From Mesorhizobium shangrilense (GTDB lineage Bacteria; Pseudomonadota; Alphaproteobacteria; Rhizobiales; Rhizobiaceae), in the NCBI RefSeq assembly GCF_028826155.1, contig NZ_JAQGPN010000001.1, positions 868,001 to 932,000 on the forward strand: a stretch of 64,000 nt of DNA. Direction: 5' to 3'. Made by a program: the position numbers and the translations under genes. This document shows positions 52,181 to 60,938 of the stretch, piece after piece (within the stretch, counting starts at the first letter, position 1; each line of letters begins with the position of its first letter). The notes beneath the pieces were generated by a model. It worked only from the letters and a program-made list of their open reading frames with translations, was not told where the DNA came from and did no database searches.

Positions 52181-52198
52181 TATTTCAGGCTTGAAATA
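52181..52198. promoter_or_regulatory. AT-rich 18-bp palindrome between the aldolase and LLM monooxygenase genes
   Basis: TATTTCAGGCTTGAAATA has perfect seven-base arms around GGCT. It is centred in the 133-base divergent region, about 50 bases before the LLM start and 75 before the aldolase start, so it could control both promoters. The nearest regulator gene is the winged-helix gene at 53364-53963. Confidence 0.5.
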
Positions 52199-52241
52199 TT
52201 CCATGGCGGTCGTAGCGTGCGGCACGTCCAGGGATCACGAC

Positions 52242-53333
52242 ATGGCACGACAGCATCCGCTCAAGGGTCCAAACCGCCTGAAACTCGGCGTCTTCTCGAC
52301 CAATGCCGACGGCGGGCTCGCCATCACCGACGTTCCGGAGCGCTGGCTGGCAAGCTGGCAGGACAATCTGACGGCAGCGCAGATCGCCGATCGCGCGGGG
52401 CTCGAGTTCGTGCTGCCGATCGCGCGCTGGCGCGGCTTCGGCGGCAAGAACCGGGTCCGCGAGTGGTCGTTCGAGACCTTCACCTGGGCCGCCGGGCTGG
52501 CGGCGGCGACCGAGCGCATCGGCCTCTTCATGACGGTGCACGTTCCGCTGGTGCACCCGCTTTATGCAGCCAAGTCGCTCGCCACAGTCGACCATATCAG
52601 CCAGGGACGTGCCGGGCTCAACATCGTCTGCGGCTGGAACCCCAAGGAGTTCGGCATGTTCGGCACGCCGCTGGTCGAGAAGGGCTACGACCAGGCGACC
52701 GAGTGGCTGGACATACTGGAGCGGCTCTACGCGTCGGACGAGCCCATCGACCACGACGGCGCCTACTACCATCTCAAGCAGGCGGTCAGCCGCCCCGCCA
52801 GCCTGCAGGCGCCACGGCCGGTGACGATGAATGCGGCTTTCGGGGGGCCGGGACGAGATTTTGCGGCGGCCAAGTGCGACTACCTGTTCACCACCTTCTC
52901 CGAGATCGCCGACGCCGGGAAGCACGTCGCCGACATCCGCGAGCGCGCCGAAAGGAGTGGCCGCGACGTCGGCGCCTACACCGTCGCGCATGTCGTCTGC
53001 CGCGAGACTCGGGCGGAAGCCGAGGCGTATTACGAGCGCTACGCCGTCACCATGGCCGACCATGCCGCCGTCGACGAGCACATGGCCGGCAAGAAGGAGT
53101 TCTCGCAGTCGCACGACCGCCACGCCTACGACCGGTACCGGCAGCGCTTTGCCGGCGGGGCGGGCAGCTATCCGTTGATAGGCACCCCGCAGCACATCAC
53201 AGACGACATGGTCGCGATCGCCGGGCAGGGCTACGAGGGCATCGCCCTGTCCTTCGTGAACTACACGCAGGAACTCCCCTATTTCTGCGACCGGGTGCTC
53301 CCTCTGCTGCGCGAGGCCGGACTGCGGCAGTAG
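52242..53333 (+). CDS. LLM-class FMN-dependent monooxygenase (RutA/SsuD-like), copy 1
   Basis: The 363-residue flavin-dependent monooxygenase has the bacterial-luciferase fold: LKLGVFSTNADGGLAITDVP near 13, FVLPIARWRGFGGKNR near 56, FMTVHVPLVHPLYAAKSLATVDHISQGRAGLNIVCGWN near 95-132 and the C-terminal LIGTPQHITDDMVAIAGQGYEGIALSFVNY. The residues around the FMN pocket resemble pyrimidine and alkanesulfonate monooxygenases. It must receive FMNH2 from a reductase; one is encoded at 55212-55724. ATG 52242 has AGGGA upstream. A paralogue lies at 54083. Confidence 0.88.
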   Translation: MARQHPLKGPNRLKLGVFSTNADGGLAITDVPERWLASWQDNLTAAQIADRAGLEFVLPIARWRGFGGKNRVREWSFETFTWAAGLAAATERIGLFMTVHVPLVHPLYAAKSLATVDHISQGRAGLNIVCGWNPKEFGMFGTPLVEKGYDQATEWLDILERLYASDEPIDHDGAYYHLKQAVSRPASLQAPRPVTMNAAFGGPGRDFAAAKCDYLFTTFSEIADAGKHVADIRERAERSGRDVGAYTVAHVVCRETRAEAEAYYERYAVTMADHAAVDEHMAGKKEFSQSHDRHAYDRYRQRFAGGAGSYPLIGTPQHITDDMVAIAGQGYEGIALSFVNYTQELPYFCDRVLPLLREAGLRQ

Positions 53334-53363
53334 CGGCGGTCCTGTCGCCCCGCCCTTCGGGCG

Positions 53364-53963
53364 TCAGTCGCCCCGGTCGCCGCCGCTGTCCACGGTGAGG
53401 AGGCTGCCCGCACCCAGGTTGCGGGTCCGATGGGTGGCGGCAGTGCGTGCCGCCTGCTCGTAGATGCCGGTCATCAGGTCCAGCGTATGGGCCGCCGCCT
53501 CCAGCCGCTTCGCAAGATCGGGCATCCGCTCCACCGCGTCGATCAGGAGGTCGGCGCGCACGTCGGCATAGCGGTCGGTGACGCTCCTGCCGAGCGCCGT
53601 CGTCTCGTAGGTGACGCCCGAGCGGCCGCTCCCGCTGCGCACGACCAAGCCGCCCTTGATGAGCTTGCGCAGGCTGTACTGGATGTTCGGGATGTCGTCG
53701 CGGTTGGCCATGTGGGCGAGGTCGCGCACGCTCTTCGGCCGGTCGTTCATGCGGATCATGTGGAGCAGCGCGTTCTCGGGTCCGCTTGCCGCGAACTCGA
53801 CCACCGACGCGAGGCACTCGGCCTGCCAGTGCCCGAACGCCTCGAAGCAGCGGATCAGCGCGTATTCGATGTCGGCGACACTCATTTCCTGCGGTGTCCG
53901 CGCAAGATGCCAGGAACGGTCGAGCATCTTTGCATGATGGTTGTCTGTCGTTCGACGGTTCAC
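53364..53963 (-). CDS. MarR-like winged-helix transcriptional regulator
   Basis: A 199-residue protein starting at GTG 53963, which has GAGGAGACCCGCC upstream; an in-frame ATG lies further 5'. The central part is a winged helix (LLHMIRMNDRPKSVRDLAHMANRDDIPNIQYSLRKLIKGGLVVRSG), here residues about 65-115, with a YETTALGRSVTDRYADVRADLL helix after it. The N-terminal 60 residues (AFGHWQAECLASVVEFAASG) precede it. It is divergent from the second LLM gene across 119 bases containing an AT-rich palindrome and is probably the cluster regulator, likely a repressor. Confidence 0.78.
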   Translation of the reverse strand: MNRRTTDNHHAKMLDRSWHLARTPQEMSVADIEYALIRCFEAFGHWQAECLASVVEFAASGPENALLHMIRMNDRPKSVRDLAHMANRDDIPNIQYSLRKLIKGGLVVRSGSGRSGVTYETTALGRSVTDRYADVRADLLIDAVERMPDLAKRLEAAAHTLDLMTGIYEQAARTAATHRTRNLGAGSLLTVDSGGDRGD

Positions 53964-54024
53964 GGCGGGTCTCCTCGCCGCGACCATGCAATAGGGACGC
54001 CCTTGCGTCCACATTCAAGTTAGA

Positions 54025-54037
54025 ATAGACTTTCTAT
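54025..54037. promoter_or_regulatory. AT-rich palindrome upstream of the second LLM gene
   Basis: ATAGACTTTCTAT has five-base arms around CTT in an AT-rich stretch (TTAGAATAGACTTTCTATCA) that is unusual for this genome. It is about 45 bases before ATG 54083 and within the divergent promoter region shared with the winged-helix regulator gene, the expected place for a MarR-type site. Confidence 0.5.
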
Positions 54038-54082
54038 CATAAAATATAAGAGAACTATTGGGGCACACTGAGGAGATACGCG

Positions 54083-55207
54083 ATGCAATCGCCACGGAAT
54101 CGCATGTTCAATCGGGACCAGTTCCTGCTTGGAACCTTCGCATCGAACTGTTCCGGCGGAATGACCGTGACGAAGCTTCCGGAGCGCTGGAAGAGTTCGT
54201 GGGAGAACAACCTGAAGCTGGCGAAGCTGCTCGATGACGCAGGCATCGACTTCATGCTGCCGATCGCGAGATGGATCGGCTACGGCGGCGAGACCAACTT
54301 CCACGGCAGCGTGCTGGAGACGATCACCTGGGCCGCGGGCCTGTTGGCGCGGACGCGCGACATCACCGTCTTCGCCACCATCCACACCGCCGCCAACCAC
54401 CCCGTCGTCGTCGCCAAGCAGCTCGCCACCATCGACCAGATCAGCGGCGGCCGCATCGGCCTCAACATCGTCGCCGGCTGGAACAAGCCCGAATACGAGG
54501 CGCTGGGGCTCAGCCTCCCGGACGATCACGAGACGCGCTACGGCTACGCGCAGGAGTGGTTCGACGTCGTGCGCGCGCTGTGGAGCCGCGAGGAGGCGTT
54601 CGACTGGGACGGCAAGTTCTTCCAGCTGAAGAACGTGCTCGGCGACCCGCGCCCGGCCACGCAGGTGCCTATCATCAATGCGGCAGGGTCGCAGCAGGGC
54701 CGCGGCTTTGCCGTCAACAATGCCGACTTCCTGTTCACCCCGGCGATCGACCTTTCCCGCTCCGCCGAAGAGATTGCGGCGCTCAAGCAGCAGGGCAGTG
54801 ATGCCAGGCGCGATATCGACGTGCTGACCTTCTCCCATGTCGTGTGCCGTCCCACCGAGAAGGAGGCGACCGACTATCTCGCCCATTTCGGCAAGACCCA
54901 CGCCGACTGGGATGCGGTCGACAATCTGGTGCGCCTGCAGTTCGCCCATGCGCAGTCCTTCCCGCACGACCTCCTCGCGCTGATCCGCGACCGCATGGCG
55001 GCGGGCCATGGCGGCTTCCCGCTCACCGGCACGCCCGAGCAGGTCGCCGACGGCATCGCAGCACTTCATGCGGCGGGCTTTCGCGGCACGACGCTGTCCT
55101 TCGTCGACTATGTCGAGGAGTTCCCCTACTTCCGGGACAACGTGCTGCCGCTGCTCGAAGAGCGCGGCATCCGCATGCCGGCGGCATCGGCCGCGGTGGC
55201 GGCATAG
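54083..55207 (+). CDS. LLM-class FMN-dependent monooxygenase, copy 2
   Basis: Second luciferase-fold monooxygenase, 374 residues, paralogous to copy 1 along the full length: FMLPIARWIGYGGETNFHGS near 57, ITVFATIHTAANHPVVVAKQLATIDQISGGRIGLNIVAGWNKPEYEALG near 97-146, LTGTPEQVADGIAALHAAGFRGTTLSFVDY near the end. The ribosome site GAGGAG precedes ATG 54083. The flavin reductase gene starts four bases after its stop, so the two form a two-component system. The two LLM enzymes may handle two successive oxidations. Confidence 0.9.
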   Translation: MQSPRNRMFNRDQFLLGTFASNCSGGMTVTKLPERWKSSWENNLKLAKLLDDAGIDFMLPIARWIGYGGETNFHGSVLETITWAAGLLARTRDITVFATIHTAANHPVVVAKQLATIDQISGGRIGLNIVAGWNKPEYEALGLSLPDDHETRYGYAQEWFDVVRALWSREEAFDWDGKFFQLKNVLGDPRPATQVPIINAAGSQQGRGFAVNNADFLFTPAIDLSRSAEEIAALKQQGSDARRDIDVLTFSHVVCRPTEKEATDYLAHFGKTHADWDAVDNLVRLQFAHAQSFPHDLLALIRDRMAAGHGGFPLTGTPEQVADGIAALHAAGFRGTTLSFVDYVEEFPYFRDNVLPLLEERGIRMPAASAAVAA

Positions 55208-55211
55208 CACC

Positions 55212-55724
55212 GTGAGCGCTCTGCCCGAGGCCTACGTCGACATCGCCGACTTCCGCGCCGCGATGCGGCAGATCGTCGGCAATGTCAGCGTCATCACGGC
55301 CGGCGTCGGCGAGGACCGGTCCGGCCTGGTGGTGATCTCGATGGTGTCGCTTTCGGCCAACCCGCCGAAGGTGATCGCCTGCGTCAACCGCGCCTCGTCG
55401 ACCTGGCCGATCATCGAGCGCTTCGGCCATTTCGGCGTCAGCTCGCTGGCGGCCCATCACCAGCCGGTGGCGGAGCGGTTTTCCGGCTTCGGCGGCATCA
55501 AGGGTCCGGATCGCTATCACGGGGCCGAGTGGATGACGCTGAAGACCGGAGCTTCGCTGCTGAAGGACGCCACGGCGGTCTTCGACTGCCAGCTGGACGA
55601 GATGATCGATCGCGGCTCGCACTCGATCATCGTCGGCTCGGTCGTTGCGGTCGACACCCACGAGCGCAACGAGGCGCTGGTCTATTGGCGCGGCGGCTAC
55701 CGGCCCCTGCACCTGGAAGATTGA
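55212..55724 (+). CDS. Flavin reductase (Flavin_Reduct/RutF-like), partner of LLM enzymes
   Basis: The 170-residue FMN-binding reductase supplies reduced flavin to monooxygenases. Motifs: YVDIADFRAAMRQIVGNVSV, GLVVISMVSLSANPPKVIAC, VSSLAAHHQPVAERFSGFGG and DRYHGAEWM. The start is GTG 55212, four bases after the LLM stop, with only weak ribosome-site character, so coupling is likely. It is the third gene in a row (LLM1 and LLM2 upstream), supporting a shared catabolic oxygenase system. Confidence 0.88.
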   Translation: MSALPEAYVDIADFRAAMRQIVGNVSVITAGVGEDRSGLVVISMVSLSANPPKVIACVNRASSTWPIIERFGHFGVSSLAAHHQPVAERFSGFGGIKGPDRYHGAEWMTLKTGASLLKDATAVFDCQLDEMIDRGSHSIIVGSVVAVDTHERNEALVYWRGGYRPLHLED

Positions 55725-55773
55725 GCGCGACCCCCGTTTCCGACGCGAGGTCGCGGCCGGGGTTGAGGATCGC

Positions 55774-56484
55774 TCAGGATGTGACGTCCTTCCGGCTCGC
55801 CTCGTAGCGCGCCTTGGTCTCCGCGTTCATGGGATAGAGGCCGGGCAGGGGCACGCCACGCTCGACCTCGCGCATGATCCACTCCTCCATGCGTTCCTGT
55901 TCGGGCGCCTCGGCCAGCACATGATCGAGTAAGGCGGCCGGGATGAGCACCGCACCGTCGTCGTCCACGACGACGATGTCGTCAGGGAACACGGCGACGC
56001 CGCCGCACGAGATCGGCTCCTGCCAGCCGACGAAGGTCATGCCGGCCACCGAAGGCGGAGCTGCAGCGCCGCGGCACCAGATCGGCAGGCCGGTGCCCAG
56101 GACGCCGGCGATGTCGCGCATGACCCCATCGGTCACCAGACCGGCGACGCCACGCTTCACCATGCGCGCCGCGAGGATGTCGCCGAATATTCCGGCGTCG
56201 GTCGTGCCCAGGGCGTCGGCGACGACAATGCAGCCCTCGGGCATCGCCTCGATGGCGGCGCGTGTCGAGATTGGAGAGGCCCAGCTTGCCGGCGTCGCCA
56301 GGTCCTCGCGGGCCGGCACGAAGCGCAGCGTGAAGGCCGGGCCGACAAGCCGCTTCTGCCCCGCACGAACCGGCATCGTGCCGCGCATCCAGACGTTGCG
56401 CAGGCCCTTCTTCAGCAGGACGGTGGTGATCGTCGCGGTGGAGATCTTGCTGAGCACGTCGATCTGGGCCGGGGTCACGGTCAT
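55774..56484 (-). CDS. RraA-family 4-hydroxy-4-methyl-2-oxoglutarate aldolase-like protein
   Basis: The 236-residue product has the RraA fold: ISTATITTVLLKKGLRNVWM near 13, AFTLRFVPAREDLATPASWA near 49, IEAMPEGCIVVADALGTTDAGIFGDILAARMVKRG near 74-108, VTDGVMRDIAGVLGTGLPIWCRG near 117 and FPDDIVVVDDDGAVLIPAALLDHVLAEA near 165-192. The GDILAARM and RDI/Asp positions match metal- and substrate-binding sites of the catabolic enzymes rather than RNase-E regulators. It probably cleaves a 2-oxo-4-hydroxy acid to pyruvate, alongside the HpaI-type aldolase of the same cluster. Confidence 0.85.
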   Translation of the reverse strand: MTVTPAQIDVLSKISTATITTVLLKKGLRNVWMRGTMPVRAGQKRLVGPAFTLRFVPAREDLATPASWASPISTRAAIEAMPEGCIVVADALGTTDAGIFGDILAARMVKRGVAGLVTDGVMRDIAGVLGTGLPIWCRGAAAPPSVAGMTFVGWQEPISCGGVAVFPDDIVVVDDDGAVLIPAALLDHVLAEAPEQERMEEWIMREVERGVPLPGLYPMNAETKARYEASRKDVTS

Positions 56485-56668
56485 GATGCCTCGCAAACTG
56501 ACTGGTTGCGGGCGTATCACGCTGGCGCAGCGGCGGGCAATAACGGAGTGGACAAAGACGCGGACCGGGTGCTTATCGGGCCGGGCGACTGTCCGAATGG
56601 GGAGACCGAGCGGCGGCGATTCCCGACACGTCGCCGCCCGATGACCAGCGGCAGGACTGGAGAAGGAA

Positions 56669-57049
56669 ATGATCTCAGACGTCTTGGTGCCAGCCGGCGG
56701 GCAGTCCGAGTTCTGGACGGAAGAGCGCTGCTTCATCTCGGAGCTGCACAATTGCCCGCAGTCTCCCGAGGCATCGCTTGCCGTGGCGCGGGTGGAGGCG
56801 GGGGTGACCACCCAGCTGCACCGGCTGGACGGGGTCACCGAACGCTACATCCTGCGCCAGGGCGAGGGCATCCTGGAAGTTGACGGCGTGAGCCAGAGGC
56901 TCGTCGCGGGAGATCAGGCCATCATTCCCGCCGGCGCTTCGCAGCGCATCACCAATACCGGAGCCGGCGACCTCGAGTTCTACTGCCTGTGCACGCCGCG
57001 CTTCCTGCCCGAAAGCTACGTCAATCTCGAAGGCGGGAAGGAGCCCTGA
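56669..57049 (+). CDS. Cupin-domain protein
   Basis: A 126-residue single cupin (double-stranded beta helix) with the two family motifs: VEAGVTTQLHRLDGVTERYILRQGEGILEVDG near 42-73 and GDQAIIPAGASQRITNTGAG near 83-102. His in QLHRL and Glu in ERYI could bind metal, but the second-motif His is replaced (ASQRI), so metal use is uncertain. It is divergent from the RraA-like gene and may be an isomerase, epimerase or ligand-binding protein of the same pathway. Confidence 0.8.
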   Translation: MISDVLVPAGGQSEFWTEERCFISELHNCPQSPEASLAVARVEAGVTTQLHRLDGVTERYILRQGEGILEVDGVSQRLVAGDQAIIPAGASQRITNTGAGDLEFYCLCTPRFLPESYVNLEGGKEP

Positions 57050-57206
57050 CGGCTGCCCCGCTGTTCCCGCGGCCGAGGCGGGGCAGGGCCGTCCCGCGAA
57101 CCTCGGCGTCTGACTTCGGCGCGCCACTGAGACTTCATGCGCGCCAAAAGGGCGAAGCGCCGAACGAACCGGGAGAGGTCGAACGGCGCTCCGTTCGAGC
57201 CGGTCC

Positions 57207-58334
57207 TCAGTAGACCACCACGCTCCTGATCGACTTGCCCTGGTTCATCAGGTCGAAGCCCTTGTTGATGTCTTCGAGCGGCATGGTGTGGGTGATCATC
57301 GGGTCGATCTGGATCTTGCCCTCCATGTACCAGTCGACGATCTTCGGCACGTCGGTGCGGCCGCGTGCGCCGCCGAACGCGGTGCCCTTCCAGGTGCGGC
57401 CGGTGACCAGCTGGAACGGCCGCGTCGAGATCTCCTGGCCGGCGCCGGCGACGCCGATGATGATCGATTCGCCCCAGCCGCGGTGTGAGGCTTCGAGCGC
57501 CTGGCGCATGACCTTGGTGTTGCCGGTGCAGTCGAAGGTGTAGTCGGCGCCACCGATCTGATCGGCCCCGCGCTTGGTCATGTTGACCAGATAGGGAACG
57601 ATGTCGCCGTCGACTTCCTTCGGATTGACGAAATGCGTCATGCCGAAGCGCTCGCCCCATTCCTTCTTGTCGTTGTTGATGTCGACGCCGATGATCATGT
57701 CGGCGCCGGCGAGACGCAGGCCCTGGATGACGTTGAGGCCGATGCCGCCCAGCCCGAAGACGATGGCGGTCGCGCCGATCTCGACCTTGGCGGTGTTGAT
57801 GACCGCGCCGATGCCGGTGGTGACGCCGCAGCCGATGTAGCAGATCTTGTCGAAGGGGGCGTCCGGGTTGACCTTGGCCAGCGCGATCTCGGGCAGCACG
57901 GTGAAGTTCGAGAAGGTCGAGCAGCCCATGTAGTGGAAGATCCTGTCCTTGCCGATCGAGAAGCGCGACGAACCGTCCGGCATCAGGCCCTGGCCCTGGG
58001 TCGATCGGATCGCCGTGCAGAGGTTGGTCTTGCGGCTGAGGCAGGACGGGCACGAGCGGCACTCCGGCGTGTAGAGCGGGATGACGTGGTCGCCCTTCCT
58101 GAGCGAGGTCACGCCCTTGCCGACGTCGACCACGACGCCTGCGCCCTCATGGCCGAGGATGGCGGGAAAAATGCCTTCCGGATCGGCGCCGGACAGCGTG
58201 AACTCGTCGGTGTGGCAGATGCCGGTCGCCTTGATCTCGACCAGCACCTCGCCCTCGCGCGGACCTTCGAGGTCAACCTCCATGATCTCCAGCGGCTTGC
58301 CTGCGGCAACGGCGACGGCGGCGCGAGTCTTCAT
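57207..58334 (-). CDS. frmA: S-(hydroxymethyl)glutathione dehydrogenase / class III alcohol dehydrogenase
   Basis: The 375-residue zinc enzyme oxidises the glutathione adduct of formaldehyde, protecting against and using formaldehyde; it also reduces S-nitrosoglutathione. Features: catalytic zinc [15 protein letters not shown] near 43, structural zinc cysteines in [15 protein letters not shown] near 94-108, cofactor fold [21 protein letters not shown] near 193 and [29 protein letters not shown] near 263. ATG 58334 has GAGGAG upstream. It stands alone, but demethylation and amine oxidation in the cluster nearby would release formaldehyde, giving it a clear job. Confidence 0.96.
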   Translation of the reverse strand: MKTRAAVAVAAGKPLEIMEVDLEGPREGEVLVEIKATGICHTDEFTLSGADPEGIFPAILGHEGAGVVVDVGKGVTSLRKGDHVIPLYTPECRSCPSCLSRKTNLCTAIRSTQGQGLMPDGSSRFSIGKDRIFHYMGCSTFSNFTVLPEIALAKVNPDAPFDKICYIGCGVTTGIGAVINTAKVEIGATAIVFGLGGIGLNVIQGLRLAGADMIIGVDINNDKKEWGERFGMTHFVNPKEVDGDIVPYLVNMTKRGADQIGGADYTFDCTGNTKVMRQALEASHRGWGESIIIGVAGAGQEISTRPFQLVTGRTWKGTAFGGARGRTDVPKIVDWYMEGKIQIDPMITHTMPLEDINKGFDLMNQGKSIRSVVVY

Positions 58335-58529
58335 GTCATCCACTCCTCAGAATTCGTCGCGGGTTGTGAAGCACACCCTGTCCGCGGCATCAACCCGGCC
58401 GATTGTACACAGGGGGTCGGATTGATGCTTTCGCTCAGGACTGGGAGGCGCGAAAATCGATCCGGCCCTTTTCATTCGCAAGCCGCGCCTGCTAACTGCG
58501 GTTGCCGCCAGGAGGGACACAATCGCGAC

Positions 58530-59558
58530 ATGAAGGCACCAGACCAGCATCAGGCTTTTTCGGAAGATGGCGATGTTCTGGACGGCTTGCGCCGCCTCGG
58601 CCTTCTCGAGGATAGCGAACGCCCGGAACTGACGCCCCTGACCGGCGGCGTGTCTTCAGAAATCTGGAAGGTCTCGTCGGCACGAGGAGAATTTTGCGTG
58701 AAGCGGGCGCTGGCGCGCCTGCGCGTCGCCGCCGTCTGGGAAGCGCCGCTTGAACGCAGCCATTTTGAAGCGGAGTGGATGCGCGTCGCCGGCTCGATCC
58801 GCCCGGACAACGTGCCGGAGCTGCTTGCCGAAGACGTCGCAAGCCACCTCGTCGTGATGCGCTTCCTGCCGCCGGCGGACTATCCGCTGTGGAAGGCCCA
58901 ACTGCGCGACGGCCATGCCGATCCGGCGTTCGCCGCAAAAGTGGGGGAGGCGCTGGTCGCGATCCATGCCGCCACGGCGGACGACCCGGCGATAGCTGCC
59001 CGTTTCGCCACCGATGCGGCCTTTCACGCCATCCGCCTCGAGCCCTATCTCGAAGCTACGGCCTCCAGGCACGAGAATGTCGCCGACCGCCTGTTCGAGC
59101 TGTCGCGGACGACGGCCGGAACGAAACGCTGTCTCGTGCATGGCGACGTCAGCCCGAAGAACATCCTGGCCGGGGCAGGCGGGCCGGTCTTTCTCGATGC
59201 CGAATGCGCCTGGTTCGGCGACCCCGCCTTCGACCTGGCCTTCGTGCTCAACCACCTGCTGCTGAAATGCATGTGGACGCCTGCCGCAGGCGAAAAATTC
59301 CTCGACTGCTTCGCCGCGCTGATCGCCGCCTACGTTGCCGGGGTGACATGGGAACCGGCTCAGGCTCTCGAAGAGCGCGCCGCCGCTCTGCTGCCCGGCC
59401 TCATGCTGGCGCGCATCGACGGCAAGTCGCCGGTCGAGTACATCACCGCGGAGGCCGACAAGGACAGAGTTCGCGGCTTCGCCATTCCCCTGCTGCAACG
59501 GCCTGCAACGACGCTGGCCGACATAGCCGCCGCGTGGCGGCTGGAGATTTCCAGATGA
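58530..59558 (+). CDS. Aminoglycoside-phosphotransferase-fold kinase (methylthioribose-kinase-like)
   Basis: The 342-residue protein has the APH/choline-kinase fold: PLTGGVSSEIWKVSSARGEFCVKRALA near 35-61 for ATP binding, the catalytic loop CLVHGDVSPKNILAG near 202-216, and the metal-binding VFLDAECAWFGDPAFDLAFVLNHLLLK near 220-246. Similar kinases act on sugars such as methylthioribose or on amino alcohols. It overlaps the enolase-like gene by four bases (ATGA) and precedes a BMP-type importer, so it probably phosphorylates an imported compound, which the enolase-like enzyme then handles. Confidence 0.8.
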   Translation: MKAPDQHQAFSEDGDVLDGLRRLGLLEDSERPELTPLTGGVSSEIWKVSSARGEFCVKRALARLRVAAVWEAPLERSHFEAEWMRVAGSIRPDNVPELLAEDVASHLVVMRFLPPADYPLWKAQLRDGHADPAFAAKVGEALVAIHAATADDPAIAARFATDAAFHAIRLEPYLEATASRHENVADRLFELSRTTAGTKRCLVHGDVSPKNILAGAGGPVFLDAECAWFGDPAFDLAFVLNHLLLKCMWTPAAGEKFLDCFAALIAAYVAGVTWEPAQALEERAAALLPGLMLARIDGKSPVEYITAEADKDRVRGFAIPLLQRPATTLADIAAAWRLEISR

Positions 59559-60841
59559 GCATGAACATCGAAACCGTGACCGGACGGCGGGTCTGGGATT
59601 CGCGCGGTCGCCCCACCGTAGAGGTCGACGTCACGCTGGCCGGCGGCGCGCGCGGACGCGCCATAGCCCCGGCGGGCGCCTCGACGGGCTCAGGAGAGGC
59701 TGTCGATCTGCGCGACCGCGGTGCGAGCCAGAGCGGCATGGATGTGACAAGGGCGCTCGCCGGCATCGCGGACGAGATCGCGCCGGCGCTTGCCGGGATG
59801 GATGCCGCAGACCAGGCGGCTGTCGATCGGCGTATGATCGACCTCGACGGGACGCCGAACAAATCGCGCCTCGGCGGCAACGCGCTGATCGCAACCTCAA
59901 TGGCGGTCGCCCATGCCGCAGCGGCGGGCGCAGGGTTGCCCCTTTGGAGGTATCTCGCCGGCGACAACGCGCCCGGCGCGCTGCCGCTGCCCGAGATCCA
60001 GATCTTCGGGGGCGGCGCGCATGCCGGCAGGCGCATCGACATCCAGGACCTGATGGTGATCGCGGTCGGGGCTTCCGATTTCGCGACCGCGCTCGACTGG
60101 ACCGCGGATGTGTACCGCGCGGCGGGCAAGCTGATGGCTGAGAGGGGCAAGCTGTCCGGCGTCGCCGACGAGGGCGGTTTCTGGCCGCTGTTCGATTCCA
60201 ACGAGGAGGCGCTGTCCACGCTGCTCCGGGCCATCGAGCGCTCCGGCCATCGGCCGGGCGAGGACGTCGCCATCTCGCTCGACATCGCGGCCAGCGAGTT
60301 CGGCGAGAATGGCAGCTACCGGCTCGACCGCGAGAACCGCACGCTCGACCGCGCCGGAATGGCGGACATGCTGCTCGAATGGACGAAAAGGTACCCGATC
60401 GTGTCGATCGAGGACCCGCTGGCCGAGGACGACGAGGCCGGGCTGGTGGAATTCACCCGGGCGGCGGGGCCGACGCTGCAGATCATCGGCGACGATTTTC
60501 TGGTCACCAATGCCGCCCGTGTCCGTCACGCCGCATCGGTGGGCGCCTGTAACGCGGTGCTGATCAAGCCCAACCAGGCCGGTACGCTGACCGAAACCAG
60601 GGCGGCGCTGGAAGCTGCCCGCGAGGCCGGCTATTCCGCGGTCGTCTCGGCCCGCTCAGGCGAAACCGAGGACGTCACCATTGTTCACCTCGCCGTGGGT
60701 TGGAACGTGCCGCAACTCAAGGTCGGGTCCTTCACGCGCTCCGAGCGGATGGCGAAGTGGAACGAGGGTCTGCGCCTTGCCGAGCAGCTTCCCACCGGGG
60801 GGGAGCTGCCGCCCCGCGCTTCGCTGCCCTGGAAGGTCTGA
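59555..60841 (+). CDS. Enolase-like protein with altered catalytic residues
   Basis: A 428-residue enolase homologue (MNIETVTGRRVWDSRGRPTV at the start). Preserved: His 156 in GGGAHAG, Glu 206 in VADEGGF, metal ligands Asp 243 (LDIAASEF), Glu 286 (VSIEDP) and Asp 313 (IIGDDF), Lys 338 (LIKPNQAG) and Lys 389 (LKVGSF). Changed: the Glu of IQEF is Asp 165 (IQDLM), and the His of SHRSGETED is Ala 366 (VSARSGETED). In yeast enolase those are Glu168 and His373, and replacing His373 strongly impairs activity. This is therefore probably not the glycolytic enolase but a relative acting on another phosphorylated acid. It is coupled to the kinase gene upstream. Confidence 0.85.
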   Translation: MSMNIETVTGRRVWDSRGRPTVEVDVTLAGGARGRAIAPAGASTGSGEAVDLRDRGASQSGMDVTRALAGIADEIAPALAGMDAADQAAVDRRMIDLDGTPNKSRLGGNALIATSMAVAHAAAAGAGLPLWRYLAGDNAPGALPLPEIQIFGGGAHAGRRIDIQDLMVIAVGASDFATALDWTADVYRAAGKLMAERGKLSGVADEGGFWPLFDSNEEALSTLLRAIERSGHRPGEDVAISLDIAASEFGENGSYRLDRENRTLDRAGMADMLLEWTKRYPIVSIEDPLAEDDEAGLVEFTRAAGPTLQIIGDDFLVTNAARVRHAASVGACNAVLIKPNQAGTLTETRAALEAAREAGYSAVVSARSGETEDVTIVHLAVGWNVPQLKVGSFTRSERMAKWNEGLRLAEQLPTGGELPPRASLPWKV

Positions 60842-60863
60842 GCCGCTTCCCCACCCTCGGATT

Positions 60864-60889
60864 TCCCTGAATTTGGAGCGTTTCAGGGA
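60864..60889 (+). terminator. Possible hairpin after the enolase-like gene
   Basis: TCCCTGAA and TTCAGGGA form a perfect eight-base stem with a ten-base loop, 23 bases after the stop. There is no T-run, so it could be a Rho-assisted end or an mRNA-stability structure. Confidence 0.4.
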
Positions 60890-60938
60890 TTCCGACGGCC
60901 TTCGGCGCTCGATTTTAGGCATTCTCGCCGACGATAAA

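Noticed and set aside
59555..60841. Naming the gene eno, the glycolytic enolase
   Set aside because: Two catalytic positions differ (Asp for Glu at 165, Ala for His at 366) and the context is a catabolic operon.
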